A stretch of 64,000 nt of DNA, from contig OY282371.1 of NCBI GenBank assembly GCA_958295715.1, positions 310,001 to 374,000 on the forward strand, in the 5' to 3' direction. Origin of the DNA: an uncultured Dehalococcoidia bacterium (lineage in GTDB: Bacteria; Chloroflexota; Dehalococcoidia; Lucifugimonadales; GCA-2712585). This document shows, piece by piece, positions 50,681 to 59,074 of the stretch (the stretch's first letter is position 1; every line of letters starts with the position of its first letter). The position numbers were made by a program, and so were the translations under genes. A model generated the notes under the pieces. It searched no databases, had not been told where the DNA came from, and saw only the letters and a list, made by a program, of their open reading frames with translations.

Positions 50681-52657
50681 CTAGTTGTAAACCGGCACGG
50701 TGAACTCGTGGTAGCGGATCGGCCCCATGTGCAGCATGTTGACCTGGTAGTCCTGCACCACGTTGGGGTTCACGGCGGCGAAGGCGAAGATCCAGGTTAT
50801 GGGGGCGCTGACGTGGTTGCTCACCCACCAGTCGCCAAGTCCCTGGGCCAACTCCCTGCGCTCCTCAAGGTCGGTGGACTGGGTGCACGCGCCGTAGTAG
50901 TCGGATATCTCCTGGTGGTCCCATATGGTGCGGCCCCGCTCGTAGTAGGAGAAGCTCATGGCCACGCATATGGGGTCAAGGGAGGGTGACACGAGGTAGG
51001 AGGTGTTGGACCTGTCTCTCGATGACCACATGCCGAGCACGTCTCCCACCGGGACGGCCTCCAACTTGGTGCGGACACCTATGGCCTCCCAGTAGGCTCG
51101 GACGACCTCTCCTATCTCGGCCTGCTCCTGTATGACGGACTGGCTGTTGGCGGCCACCAAGGTGGTGTCGAAGCCGTCCGGGTATCCGGCCTCTACTAGA
51201 AGCTCCCTGGCCCTGTCGGGGTCGTAGGGGTAGGGCCAACCGCCGGCGGCCCCGGTCAGTCCCGCAGGCCCTGGGACCGGCGCCCACTCGTCCTTGAAGT
51301 CTTCGCGCCAGGGCGGGAAGTAGTCAACGAGGGGGAAGCCTTCGCCTCTAAAGAAGACGTTGTTTATCTCGTTGTAGTTGATGGCGTAGTTGAGGGCCTG
51401 CCGCACCTTCACGTGCCGCAGGGGGTCGTTGGGGTCGTAGCCCTGGGTGGGGCCTAAGGCCGTTTGGCCCGGGGCCGGCTCGCCCGTTTCCGGGTTCACG
51501 TAGTTGTCGGGCTTGAAGAAGGAGTAGCGGATGTGGGTGTGCACGGCGGGCAGTGTGCTCTTGAAGATGACCATTCCCCTGCCTTCGGCCTGGGTGTGAA
51601 GGTCGCGGGGGATGGCCGATATGTGGGATTCTCCGGCGAGCAGCATGGCCAACCTGGTGGCGGACTCCGGAGCGAATAGGAACTGGGCCTCGTGGAACCG
51701 GGGCGTGATCCTCCAGTGGTCTTCCACCCGTTCGTGGAGGACGTACTGGTTTTCCTTTAGCTCAATAAGGCTCCAGGGGCCGTTGCCTATGGGGTCGGCG
51801 AAGTAGCCGTCCTCGCCCTTCAGGTCCCACCAGTCTTTGCTGGTGATGCCGGTGGCCCATTCGTCGGACAGTAGGAAGGGCATGGCCAGGGCCACTTGAG
51901 ACAGTCTGAGGGTGACGAGGTGGTCGTTGTTGATGGTGGCGTCCACCATGCCGCCGAACTCGGGACGGATGCCAAGGGTCCTGTCGCTGACCACGCCGGC
52001 GAAGATGCCGAAGGAGTGGACGGCGTCCTTGGCCGTGAACATGATGTTGGTGGGTTCCGCGTTTCTGTAGAAGGGCACGTTTTGACGGAGGGCCCAGGTG
52101 AAGGTCTTGCCGTCGGGCCCCATCACCCAGCCTTCAGCAAGCTGGGGCAGTTCCTCGTTGGTCTGGGGGTGATGTCCCACCAGGTGGTCGTAGATGGGCA
52201 TTATCCTGGCGTTTATCTGGTTCATGGGGTGCTGCATGGTGAACTGGTAGCTCGGCGTGGGTATGGCCACTTGCAGCCGGGGGGATACGGGCGACATCGC
52301 GCTGGGAACGGTGGGAACCACCGTTGGCCTCGGAGCGGCGGTGGGAACCGGGGTGGGCCTCGGCGTTGAGGGCATGGCGGTGGGCATGGCCGTTGGCCTC
52401 GGCGTCGCCGTGGGCATGGCCGTTGGGGCGCGGGTGGGCCTAGGCGTTGCTGGCATGGCGGTTGGGGCGGTGGTTGGCCGTGGCGTCGCAGGCATGGCGG
52501 TTGGGGCGGTGGTGGGTCTGGGCGTTGAAGGCATGGCGGTTGGAGCGGGGGTGGCCGTGGCGTCGCCGCCGCAGGCGATGATTACGAGGGTGAGGGAGGC
52601 GACCACTGCCACTATTAGCAGGCGTGACCATTTGGAGGGGAGTTTCCGTAGTTTCAT
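50681..52657 (-). CDS. ABC transporter substrate-binding lipoprotein, family 5 (fourth paralogue)
   Basis: A 658-residue lipoprotein: hydrophobic signal, lipobox L-V-I-I-A-C-G-G, a linker of about 80 residues made of T-A-M-P-A-T-P-R-P-T-like repeats, and an SBP_bac_5 domain (Y-P-Y-D-P-D-R-A-R-E-L near 475; the C terminus L-H-M-G-P-I-R-Y-H-E-F-T-V-P-V-Y-N matches the end of copies 1 and 2). AAGGAGCC precedes the ATG. The ligand is unknown, and no membrane component is encoded nearby. Confidence 0.92.
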   Translation of the reverse strand: MKLRKLPSKWSRLLIVAVVASLTLVIIACGGDATATPAPTAMPSTPRPTTAPTAMPATPRPTTAPTAMPATPRPTRAPTAMPTATPRPTAMPTAMPSTPRPTPVPTAAPRPTVVPTVPSAMSPVSPRLQVAIPTPSYQFTMQHPMNQINARIMPIYDHLVGHHPQTNEELPQLAEGWVMGPDGKTFTWALRQNVPFYRNAEPTNIMFTAKDAVHSFGIFAGVVSDRTLGIRPEFGGMVDATINNDHLVTLRLSQVALAMPFLLSDEWATGITSKDWWDLKGEDGYFADPIGNGPWSLIELKENQYVLHERVEDHWRITPRFHEAQFLFAPESATRLAMLLAGESHISAIPRDLHTQAEGRGMVIFKSTLPAVHTHIRYSFFKPDNYVNPETGEPAPGQTALGPTQGYDPNDPLRHVKVRQALNYAINYNEINNVFFRGEGFPLVDYFPPWREDFKDEWAPVPGPAGLTGAAGGWPYPYDPDRARELLVEAGYPDGFDTTLVAANSQSVIQEQAEIGEVVRAYWEAIGVRTKLEAVPVGDVLGMWSSRDRSNTSYLVSPSLDPICVAMSFSYYERGRTIWDHQEISDYYGACTQSTDLEERRELAQGLGDWWVSNHVSAPITWIFAFAAVNPNVVQDYQVNMLHMGPIRYHEFTVPVYN

Positions 52658-52827
52658 ATATGGCTCCTTAGGCTTTTTGGTGGCGCTCTGTCGGACGCTT
52701 CCGGGGGAACCGATTTTCCGCTATGTATCATATACTTTTTCAAGGGCTTTGGCTTCAACTTGAGGGGTCTTTTGTAGCAGATTTCCGTACTAAACGCAAA
52801 TGACTAAACGCAAATGCGCCCCGGCCC

Positions 52828-53967
52828 TCAGGAGGAAGCCATGGGGTGGCCGGCCACCAGCCGTTCCCCGTAAATCTTCACGGAGTTGTCCCACAGTATC
52901 TTGCGCTTGGACTCGTCGGAGAGGGGTTGCTCCATCATGTTGGCTAGGGGTTCCGATGTGGCCGGCGCGTCGGGGTGGGGGTAGTCGGTGTTGAATACGA
53001 TGTTGTCGTCGCCGATATAGTCGACAACGTACTTAATGGAAGGTTCGTCGGCGTCGGCGGCCACGGCGCACTGTCTGAGGAAGTACTCCTGTGGGGAGAG
53101 GTTGAGGGGATGCTGGTCGAAGAATACGGACTGACGGCCCTCGCAGTACTTTTCCAGGCGGTTGAGCCAGAAGGGGACCCAGCCGGAGTTGGCCTCGAGG
53201 ATGAGGAGCTTGAGGGTGGGGAACCGGTCTAGGATGCCGCTATACATGAAGTGGCCAAGGTTCATCATGTTTTCAAAGGGGAAGCCGATGGTCTCGCTGA
53301 GGGCGATGAACGCGCCATCCAAGGGGTCGTAACGGGCGGAGGCCAGGGGGAGTCCGCTGGCGCTGCCGGTCCCGTGGACGGCCAAGGGAACTTCCAACTC
53401 CTGGGCGGCCTGCCACACGGGGTTGTAGTCGGGGTGGTGCCACATCTTGTCGGGGATGGCCGAGGGCAGGAAGACCGACACGGCGCCGAGGTGGTCGACG
53501 GCGCGGCGGATTTCGGCGGTCATCTCCGCAGGGTCTTGGCCGGTGACCACGGCGGCGAACTTGACCCGCTCCGGGGCGGTGCTGCAAAAGTCGCGGGCCC
53601 AGTTGTTGTAGGCGCGGCAGAGGGCGGCGGCCAGGTCCGGTTCCCCCTGGGCGGGGGCGCCGGAGCCGTTGGTGGGCAGGCACACCTGAATGTCCCACCC
53701 CTCGGCCTCCATGTCCTTAAGGCGGCTCTCCATGCTCCAGCCGTCGCGGAAGGCGTGGCCGAACTTGGCGTCCATCTGGGAGAAAAGGGCCTTGGAGCGG
53801 AGGGCGTTCATGGGTTCCTGCCCCTCGTACTGGAGGACGGACTTGGCGTGAACCGCGGTGACGCGGGGGCGCCGGTCGCGGAATCCGGCCTCGACGTAGG
53901 TGTCCCAAATGTCGCCGGGCTCGTAGAAGTGGGCGTCGGCGTCAATGACCCTGAATCCGTTTCGCAT
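52828..53967 (-). CDS. TIM-barrel amidohydrolase (PF04909)
   Basis: A 379-residue protein. The N terminus V-I-D-A-D-A-H-F-Y-E-P gives D-x-H ligands, P-L-A-V-H-G-T-G the middle His, and V-F-N-T-D-Y-P-H-P-D the final Asp. GGGAGG lies seven bases before the ATG. It is distinct from the other three family members here. It lies 43 bases downstream of the next amidohydrolase and is read in the same direction, so the two are probably one operon. Confidence 0.85.
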   Translation of the reverse strand: MRNGFRVIDADAHFYEPGDIWDTYVEAGFRDRRPRVTAVHAKSVLQYEGQEPMNALRSKALFSQMDAKFGHAFRDGWSMESRLKDMEAEGWDIQVCLPTNGSGAPAQGEPDLAAALCRAYNNWARDFCSTAPERVKFAAVVTGQDPAEMTAEIRRAVDHLGAVSVFLPSAIPDKMWHHPDYNPVWQAAQELEVPLAVHGTGSASGLPLASARYDPLDGAFIALSETIGFPFENMMNLGHFMYSGILDRFPTLKLLILEANSGWVPFWLNRLEKYCEGRQSVFFDQHPLNLSPQEYFLRQCAVAADADEPSIKYVVDYIGDDNIVFNTDYPHPDAPATSEPLANMMEQPLSDESKRKILWDNSVKIYGERLVAGHPMASS

Positions 53968-54010
53968 GGCAGCGCCTCCCGGTGTGCGGCTGACTCGTTG
54001 GGTTGGGGCG

Positions 54011-55138
54011 TTAGGCCAAGTCCATGTTGTACAGCTTGATGACGTTGTCGCGGGTGACTTTGCGCTTCACCTCTTCGGAGACGCCCGCGAAGTTCTCGTC
54101 AACTATCTTGTGGGAGTTGGGGAAGGTGGACTGGGCGTGGGGGTAGTCGCTGGCCCAGGCGTAGTTGTCTGCGCCGTAGTAGTCGGAGAGTTGCAGGCCG
54201 ATGGGGTCGTCCATGTAGGTGACGTAAATCTGGCGCTTGGCGTACTCGCTGGGGCGCATCTTCAACTCGGTGGGGTGGCTGTACGCGGCCTTCTCGTGGA
54301 AGTGGTCGGCCCGGTATAGGAAGTGGGGAACCCATCCTATGTCGTTTTCCGCCGACACGATTTTGAGGTTGGGGTGTCGCTCCAAGGCCCCTGAGAACAT
54401 GATCTCGGCGAAGGAGCGCTGGACCTCGTGGATGATGCTGATGGCGCGGAGGTAGTGGTTCTTTTGGAACTTGCCCACGTTGCGGCTCTCCTCGCCGTGG
54501 CCGGTGAGGATGTGCAGGCTGATGGGCATGTCTAGGTCGGCGGCCGCGGCCCAGAAGGGTTCGAACACGGGGTCGGCGTAGCTTACGTCGTCGGGCGGGG
54601 AGGCCATGATGAGGGCGCCGCGGAGTCCGAGGTCGCGGCACCGGCGCAACTCCTTCACGCCCTCCGAAACGTCCAGCAGGGAGATGAGGCCGAGGCCTAT
54701 CATGTGCTTGGGGTTGTAGCCGCAGTATTCGGATATCCAGGTGTTGAAGGCCCGAAATAAGGCCTGCTGGTAGGGCGCGTCGGTGAGGCGGAAGAGGCGG
54801 AAGCCCAGGGTGGTGTAGAGTATCTCGGCCTCAACGCCGTCGACCTCCAACTCCTTGACGCGCTCCTCGGGGATGTAGGCGCCGAGGGGGCACTGCTCCT
54901 CCACGGAGACCTCCTCCAGCATCTTCTTGAGCTCTTCCGGCGAGGCCCCGGCGGAGAAGCCGCCGCCCACCTTCTCCGGCTCCTGGCCGGGGGTTACGAA
55001 GTAGTCGCCCTTCTTGCCGTCGGGGTTGGTGACTATGCGGGGCGCGCGGTCCCTGAAGGCGGGGTCGACGTAGTCCACCCACATCTCCCGCGGCTCAAAG
55101 ACGTGGGAATCTGCCGATATCAGCTTGTAGTTTGGCAT
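54011..55138 (-). CDS. TIM-barrel amidohydrolase (PF04909), sister of the 31.6-kb gene
   Basis: A 375-residue protein, the same length as the protein at 31631 and with the same start (Y/N-L-I-S-A-D-S-H-V-x-E-P-R-x-M-W) and end motifs (W-A-S-D-Y-P-H-A). The middle His lies in P-I-S-L-H-I-L-T-G-H-G-E. It should carry out a metal-dependent hydrolysis or decarboxylation on an organic acid that is not known. Its promoter and first codons are duplicated at 55978-56079, 866 bases upstream, which brackets a foreign-looking two-gene cassette. Confidence 0.86.
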   Translation of the reverse strand: MPNYKLISADSHVFEPREMWVDYVDPAFRDRAPRIVTNPDGKKGDYFVTPGQEPEKVGGGFSAGASPEELKKMLEEVSVEEQCPLGAYIPEERVKELEVDGVEAEILYTTLGFRLFRLTDAPYQQALFRAFNTWISEYCGYNPKHMIGLGLISLLDVSEGVKELRRCRDLGLRGALIMASPPDDVSYADPVFEPFWAAAADLDMPISLHILTGHGEESRNVGKFQKNHYLRAISIIHEVQRSFAEIMFSGALERHPNLKIVSAENDIGWVPHFLYRADHFHEKAAYSHPTELKMRPSEYAKRQIYVTYMDDPIGLQLSDYYGADNYAWASDYPHAQSTFPNSHKIVDENFAGVSEEVKRKVTRDNVIKLYNMDLA

Positions 55139-55212
55139 TTTGCGTTCCTGTTCTGGTGGATGTTGGTACGATGGTAGGCGTGAGGGGGCCTGTTGTCAAT
55201 GGCCGTGGGAGG
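55112..55212. repeat. Direct repeat, copy 1: amidohydrolase start and promoter
   Basis: About 100 bases that begin inside the amidohydrolase coding sequence and include its start codon, ribosome site and upstream region. They match 55978-56079 with only a few substitutions and small indels (for example the runs GCATTTTGCGTTCCTGTTCT and GTTGTCAATGGCCGTGGG are identical in both copies). Confidence 0.9.
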
Positions 55213-55254
55213 AGGGAGGGGAGCGACCAGCAAGGGTTTCTTCGCGATTTAGAG

Positions 55255-55680
55255 CTAATCGGGGGGTATGGCCGCTCGCGTGTTTAAGGCTAGTTTGCGC
55301 CGGAACTCTACGAGAAATTTGTCTGGACCTTGTACCGTTTCAACCTGTGCGTGTGCGTATCTCCAAGATCTCCACGGTTCTTTAACATACTCGTCATCAG
55401 GGCGCCACTCAACAGTGACCTTAAAGGGAATTTTTTCGGTTTGTGCGGCGCAGTCTGAGAGATTAAGGTAATCTCCCGCCGTATGGTGTGCTTGACCTGA
55501 ACCTTCTAGTTGGTTGATTCTAAGATCGTTAAGAGAAATCCCATTGGCGCCGAGACGGTCTTTATGCCATACGGAGAGGCGAGGTTGTTTGAAGGCCCCG
55601 GGCCTTGGTCTGCTGTCACGATAGCTCCAGTCCTGCTTGCGTACGAACCGGCATAAGATATCGTTATTAGGGACGGGCAT
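55255..55680 (-). CDS. Hypothetical protein, second gene of an uncharacterised two-gene cassette
   Basis: A 141-residue protein without signal peptide or membrane segment. Notable parts are D-R/S-R-P-R-P-G-A-F-K-Q-P near 24-34, L-S-V-W-H-K-D-R-L near 36, G-S-G-Q-A-H-H-T-A-G-D-Y near 62, and V-E-W-R-P-D-D-E-Y-V-x-E-P-W near 92. The pair H-H and the many Trp/His positions look functional. No family was recognised. It is AT-richer than its neighbours and follows the 104-residue gene after 9 bases. A toxin-antitoxin-like or defence role is only a possibility. Confidence 0.55.
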   Translation of the reverse strand: MPVPNNDILCRFVRKQDWSYRDSRPRPGAFKQPRLSVWHKDRLGANGISLNDLRINQLEGSGQAHHTAGDYLNLSDCAAQTEKIPFKVTVEWRPDDEYVKEPWRSWRYAHAQVETVQGPDKFLVEFRRKLALNTRAAIPPD

Positions 55681-55689
55681 GAAGTTGGG

Positions 55690-56004
55690 TCACAGCATGT
55701 TAACCAAAATTGTCTCTGTCGTGTGTGGAAGTCGCTTTATAAGTGTTGACTGGCTATCGTAAATGCTTGCGTCGAGAGAGCCGTCAGGTTCTAATTCAGC
55801 GAGAACCAGTTGTCCGTTATGCAGCCTCAGGTCGAAAGAAAGGGCGCCATCCACGTCTACGGTAATCTCGGGTTGTATGGTGCGTTCAAAGGCGGCCTCG
55901 GTGATTCGAGTGGCGATGTGAACGACATTGCTGTTGGGCTGATGAAAACCTTGAACGCCGGATGCAAACTCTTCAATTGCCGATATCAGCTTGTAGCTTC
56001 GCAT
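55690..56004 (-). CDS. Hypothetical protein, first gene of the cassette, with a borrowed start
   Basis: A 104-residue protein. Its first residues, M-R-S-Y-K-L-I-S-A, copy the start of the amidohydrolase downstream (M-P-N-Y-K-L-I-S-A); from residue 10 the sequence is unrelated. The remainder is acidic (V-D-V-D-G-A-L-S-F-D-L-R-L and L-A-E-L-E-P-D-G-S-L-D-A-S-I-Y-D), reminiscent of a small beta-rich partner protein. The start codon and ribosome site lie in the second copy of the duplicated promoter region. Family not recognised. Confidence 0.55.
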   Translation of the reverse strand: MRSYKLISAIEEFASGVQGFHQPNSNVVHIATRITEAAFERTIQPEITVDVDGALSFDLRLHNGQLVLAELEPDGSLDASIYDSQSTLIKRLPHTTETILVNML

Positions 56005-56079
56005 TTTGCGTTCCTGTTCTGGTGGATATCGGTAGATGGTAGGCGTGAGGGGGGCCTGTTGTCAATGGCCGTGGGGAGG
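55978..56079. repeat. Direct repeat, copy 2: supplies promoter and start to the cassette
   Basis: The counterpart of 55112-55212. It contains the start codon of the 104-residue gene at 56002-56004 and the same upstream bases that precede the amidohydrolase. Confidence 0.9.
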
Positions 56080-56157
56080 GGAACCCGCATTGCGGGCCGG
56101 CGCCTCAAGGCCCATGGCCGGCCGGGTTACGCGGGGATGGTGGCCGCCGGCGTCGGG

Positions 56158-57168
56158 TTAGAGGAGGGGTTCCAGTTCCAGGAGGTTGGCGTCGCTTTGG
56201 GGCCGGCGGCCCTGTTCCACCTCGCGCACGAGTTCGATTAGCCGGTCGTTCAGAGGGGTTGGGATGCCGCGTTCCCGCGCCTTTTGGACGATGGGGCCTA
56301 TGATGTAGTCAACCTCGGTGGGTCGCTTTCGCACGGCCACGTCCCTCCACGGCCCGGAGTACACCTTCACGTGTCCCTCAAAGCAGTCGGCCATGCTGTT
56401 GAAGATGGGGAGGGCGTCTTGAGGGGGCAGGCGGACCAGCTTTGGGGCGTCGAAGTTGTGCTCGTTCAGCGGCTCCAGGGTGATTCCCGCCCCCTCTGCC
56501 GCTAGGACGCCTTCGCGGAAGAGGGCCAGCAGCACGGGGCCGTTGCGGGGTTCCCGGAGCATGTCCGTGACGGTGGCGGTCCCCAGGGCGTTGCCGATGA
56601 AGAAGCAACCCCATATGATTTTGGACCAGAGGTATCCGAAGATGTTGCCGGTGATGGTGGTCGGCTCTACGTGGTTGAGGATGTCGCGGATGTCGCTGAG
56701 CCTCTCGGTGAGGGAGCCGTCAAGCTCGCCGACGCGCATGGGCCCGGGGCCGCCGTACTGGATGTGGCCCGGCTCGATGTAGTCGCCGCCCCAGTTGACC
56801 AGGCATCCGATGACGCGCTCGGGGCCGACGTAGCCCGCTATGACCTCTTCGTTGAGGCCGTTTTGCAGCGAGACTATGGTGGTTTGGGGGCCGACGTGGG
56901 GCAGGATGGCGTCCATGGAGGCCACGGTGTCTTGGGCCTTTGTGCACAGGAAGACGAGGCCCAAGGGTCCCTGAAGCCGGTCGGGCGACAGGGCCTTGGC
57001 CTTTACGGGTTGGTCGTCGTTGACGCCGCTCACCAGAAGGCCGCGGCGGTTAATCGCGTCCACGTGCTCCTGGGCCTTGTCGACAAAGGTTACGTCGTGG
57101 CCGGCGAGGGCTACCCTGGCCCCGGCGATGCCTCCAATGGCCCCGGCGCCGTAAACGGTGATGTTCAT
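56158..57168 (-). CDS. Ketopantoate reductase (ApbA/PanE) family protein
   Basis: A 336-residue protein. The N-terminal Rossmann motif is V-Y-G-A-G-A-I-G-G. L-C-T-K-A-Q-D-T and S-L-Q-N-G-L-N-E mark the NADPH/substrate cleft, and the helical C-terminal domain includes W-S-K-I-I-W-G-C and R-K-R-P-T-E-V-D-Y. It should reduce a 2-oxo acid such as ketopantoate. Since no other pantothenate gene is near and the island is catabolic, a relative acting on another oxo acid is possible. Confidence 0.88.
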   Translation of the reverse strand: MNITVYGAGAIGGIAGARVALAGHDVTFVDKAQEHVDAINRRGLLVSGVNDDQPVKAKALSPDRLQGPLGLVFLCTKAQDTVASMDAILPHVGPQTTIVSLQNGLNEEVIAGYVGPERVIGCLVNWGGDYIEPGHIQYGGPGPMRVGELDGSLTERLSDIRDILNHVEPTTITGNIFGYLWSKIIWGCFFIGNALGTATVTDMLREPRNGPVLLALFREGVLAAEGAGITLEPLNEHNFDAPKLVRLPPQDALPIFNSMADCFEGHVKVYSGPWRDVAVRKRPTEVDYIIGPIVQKARERGIPTPLNDRLIELVREVEQGRRPQSDANLLELEPLL

Positions 57169-57371
57169 GTTGGCCTCCTGCTGGCGGTGGTCTTTTGGTT
57201 GGAAGTGACGCCGGCGATTATCTGCCTGGGCGCGGGCGGCGTCAACCTCGCTGAGATTCTGGGGGATGGATTCCCGCCTGCGCGGGAATGACGGAATAAG
57301 AGGGGCGGGAATGACGAGAGGGGGGAGCGGGAAGGGCGATTGTGGAGTGACGGAGATGTCCGGGGGCAGGG

Positions 57372-58505
57372 TCAGGTGGCCTGCATGAGGATGGAGTGGA
57401 GGCGCAGGAACAGGGTGACCATCTCCTCGGCGGTGTCCATAGGGGCAAGGCGCAGTTGGGGGGTCACGTGGTCGAAGAGGCCGAACTCGGTGTAAGAAAA
57501 CTCGCCGCGGCCTTCCAGGGCGTCGCGGAGGCGGCGGGACTCGAAAACCGGCACCATCCTATCCTGCCGGTCGTGCATAATCATCACGGGCGCGGTGAGT
57601 CCGTCCAGGCGTTGGCTGGGTGATATGAGGAGCATCCTGTCCTGCAATGACTGGGGTGTCCGGCTGAAGTGGGTCAGGGTCTCTTCCGCCGGGACTCCCT
57701 GAAAGAGGTCGTAGACTGCCTTCCCCTGGCTGGACAGGTCGGCGGCGGCGATTTCCAGGGGGTGGCCGGTGGTGAAGGCGTCCCGTAGACGGCTGCCCTC
57801 CGGCTCCGGCAGTTCCCGGGTGAAGTTGGTGATTAACACGTCTCGGGAGAGTTTGGCGGGTTTCCAGGGGCGCGTCTCCCCGTCGTAGGAGGCTGTTTCC
57901 GATGAGATGGCGGCCAGGGTGTCGCGGAGGTCGTAGTAGGGGCCAAAGGCGTAGACGAAGGCCACCTGGTCGCGGATGGGTTCCTCGGCGGCGGCCATGA
58001 GGCTGAAGCTGGCCCCCACGGAGAAGCCGCCCATGCCGACGCGGGACTTGTCCACGTAGTCTTGGGCGTAGAGATGCCGGAACGCGGCCACCAGGTTGTC
58101 GACGTCCTCCGGCAGCATGTGCCCGGCGGCCATGCTGGGTGACCAGTAGATGAAGGTAACCATGTTGGACCTGGCTAGGGCGTTGCTGAGTCGGATGACC
58201 CGCGGGTCTGACGAGGCCCTCGGCGCCACGCCCGGGAACAGGAGCGCTGCGGCGTATGGCCCCTCGCCCGGGGGCCGGTACATTTCCCCCGTGGCGGGGC
58301 CGTGGGGCGTGGGGAAGGTGACGCGCTCAACTATGGGGTCGGGGGTGAACCAGTTGAGGGGGCTGACGCCCACGTTGAAGACTTGGGGGATGAACAGGGC
58401 CGTCTTCACGGCGGCCCGGCCCTCGTGGGTGACGCCTAGGAACAGGGTTAAGGCGATGAGGAGCAGGAAGAGGGCGCGGCCAGCCCTCTTAAGGCGCCGC
58501 CTCAT
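57372..58505 (-). CDS. Exported or membrane-anchored alpha/beta hydrolase
   Basis: A 377-residue protein. Residues 9-28 form a signal anchor. The catalytic set is visible: nucleophile Ser in G-F-S-V-G-A-S, Asp in M-H-D-R-Q-D-R-M-V-P, and His in F-D-H-V-T-P. It could cleave esters or peptides outside the membrane. It shares ATGA with the ResA-like gene upstream and is the last gene of the cytochrome operon, a place where its role is unexplained. Confidence 0.85.
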   Translation of the reverse strand: MRRRLKRAGRALFLLLIALTLFLGVTHEGRAAVKTALFIPQVFNVGVSPLNWFTPDPIVERVTFPTPHGPATGEMYRPPGEGPYAAALLFPGVAPRASSDPRVIRLSNALARSNMVTFIYWSPSMAAGHMLPEDVDNLVAAFRHLYAQDYVDKSRVGMGGFSVGASFSLMAAAEEPIRDQVAFVYAFGPYYDLRDTLAAISSETASYDGETRPWKPAKLSRDVLITNFTRELPEPEGSRLRDAFTTGHPLEIAAADLSSQGKAVYDLFQGVPAEETLTHFSRTPQSLQDRMLLISPSQRLDGLTAPVMIMHDRQDRMVPVFESRRLRDALEGRGEFSYTEFGLFDHVTPQLRLAPMDTAEEMVTLFLRLHSILMQAT

Positions 58506-59074
58506 GGGTTTGTGGTCTGGGCGAGCATGTCATCCAGGATTGACCGCAGGGCCTCGGGGCTCATGGGGCCTGCGTACTTCTTCCTTATGATGCCCGACGG
58601 GTCTATGAAGAACTTCTCCGGTATTCCCGCCACGCCGTAGTCTATGGCGACGCGTCCTTGGGGGTCCACCACGTTGGGATACAGGACGCCGAACTCCTCG
58701 GTGAAGCTGAGGATGTCCTCGTCGTTGTCCCAGATGGCCACGCCGACGAACTCCACGGGTTGGCCGGCGTAGTCACGGTACACCTGGGACAGGACGGGGG
58801 CTTCCACCCTACAGGGCGGGCACCAGGAGCTCCAGAAGTCCAGCATGACTACCTTGCCCCGGAAGGACTCGGAGTCGATGGCGGTCCCGTCTAGGGTTAG
58901 GGCGGTGAAGGGCGGGGCGGGGCGGTCGGTGGTGGCCCGCTCGCCAAGCAGGGAGTTTATGCCCACGCCGCCGGGGTTGCCGCCGCTGCGCGCCAGGCCC
59001 CACGCCATGAGGGCGAACAGGGCCGCGATGGGAATGAGAGATAGGGCTAGTATCCAGCTGCGGCGGGCGTTCAG
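58502..59074 (-). CDS. resA: ResA/TlpA-like membrane-anchored thioredoxin, probable CTG start
   Basis: A protein of about 190 residues: one membrane helix (about 8-27), then a TlpA-type thioredoxin fold with W-C-P-P-C near residue 80 and the cis-Pro region G-I-P-E-K-F-F-I-D. It keeps cysteines of apocytochrome c reduced for haem attachment. No ATG, GTG or TTG lies before the membrane helix at a fitting place. The best start is CTG at 59072-59074, which overlaps the preceding stop (CTGA) and follows GAGGAGGAGA at proper distance. The frame itself extends far upstream, but that part reads the neighbour's DNA out of frame. Confidence 0.85.
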   Translation of the reverse strand: MNARRSWILALSLIPIAALFALMAWGLARSGGNPGGVGINSLLGERATTDRPAPPFTALTLDGTAIDSESFRGKVVMLDFWSSWCPPCRVEAPVLSQVYRDYAGQPVEFVGVAIWDNDEDILSFTEEFGVLYPNVVDPQGRVAIDYGVAGIPEKFFIDPSGIIRKKYAGPMSPEALRSILDDMLAQTTNP

